Below the pieces are notes generated by a model that worked only from the letters and a program-made list of their open reading frames with translations, did no database searches and was not told the origin of the DNA. Shown here one piece after another: positions 6,825 through 6,858 of a stretch of DNA of 6,858 nucleotides. The translations under genes and the position numbers were made by a program. Source of the DNA: an uncultured Oscillospiraceae bacterium (GTDB lineage: Bacteria; Bacillota; Clostridia; UBA1212; UBA1255); contig CABQCN010000077.1 in NCBI GenBank assembly GCA_902462635.1, positions 1 through 6,858 on the forward strand, given 5' to 3'. How positions within the stretch are numbered: the first letter of the stretch is position 1; each line of letters starts with the position of its first letter.

Positions 6825-6858
6825 CGTGCGCCGTTTTACGCCGCGGCGCTTCCGGCAC

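Noticed and set aside
6828..6849. GCGCCG/CGGCGC inverted repeat after the last gene as a terminator
   Set aside because: The stem is short with a 10-nt loop, no T-run is visible before the window ends, and GC-rich matches are common in this sequence.

Overview
The window looks like chromosomal DNA from a mid-GC Gram-positive bacterium, most likely a Clostridia-type Firmicute. The evidence is the PdxS/PdxT route to vitamin B6 under a divergent MocR-type regulator, strong AGGAGG-like ribosome binding sites, tightly packed genes, and a membrane-anchored carbohydrate-active protein with a basic cytoplasmic tail. This placement is inferred from gene content and style; no marker gene is present. 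I see no RNA gene, CRISPR array, insertion sequence or other mobile element.

Layout. (a) Positions 1-3184, plus strand: the 3' part of a large gene for a glycosidase-like barrel plus a CBM9/DOMON-like beta domain, ending in a C-terminal membrane anchor. Twenty bases later comes a 496-residue neutral-ceramidase-family protein, probably in the same operon. (b) Positions 3194-4644, minus strand: pdxS and pdxT, overlapping by 4 bp, encode the two subunits of pyridoxal 5'-phosphate (PLP) synthase. (c) Positions 4645-4769: a 125-bp AT-rich divergent control region. Its two candidate promoters share one -10 palindrome, and it carries three copies of an ATnGTCAG box, two direct and one inverted. (d) Positions 4770-6161, plus strand: a GntR/MocR regulator with an aminotransferase-like domain, assigned as PdxR. 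(e) Positions 6195-6824, plus strand: a small helical-repeat (HEAT/ARM-like) protein of unknown function, possibly with its own promoter at the 3' end of pdxR.

How the parts work together. PdxS builds PLP from ribose 5-phosphate, glyceraldehyde 3-phosphate and ammonia, and PdxT supplies the ammonia from glutamine. PdxR very likely senses PLP through its aminotransferase-fold domain. It would activate pdxST and limit its own expression from the shared intergenic region when PLP is low. The upstream pair probably belongs to an unrelated surface or carbohydrate function; it converges on pdxST with only 9 bp between the stop codons.

The main points of interest are the compact PdxR operator and promoter arrangement, and a ceramidase-family protein whose presumed nucleophile is Cys and whose second zinc-His motif is rewritten. 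I did not find a wholly new multi-gene system here.
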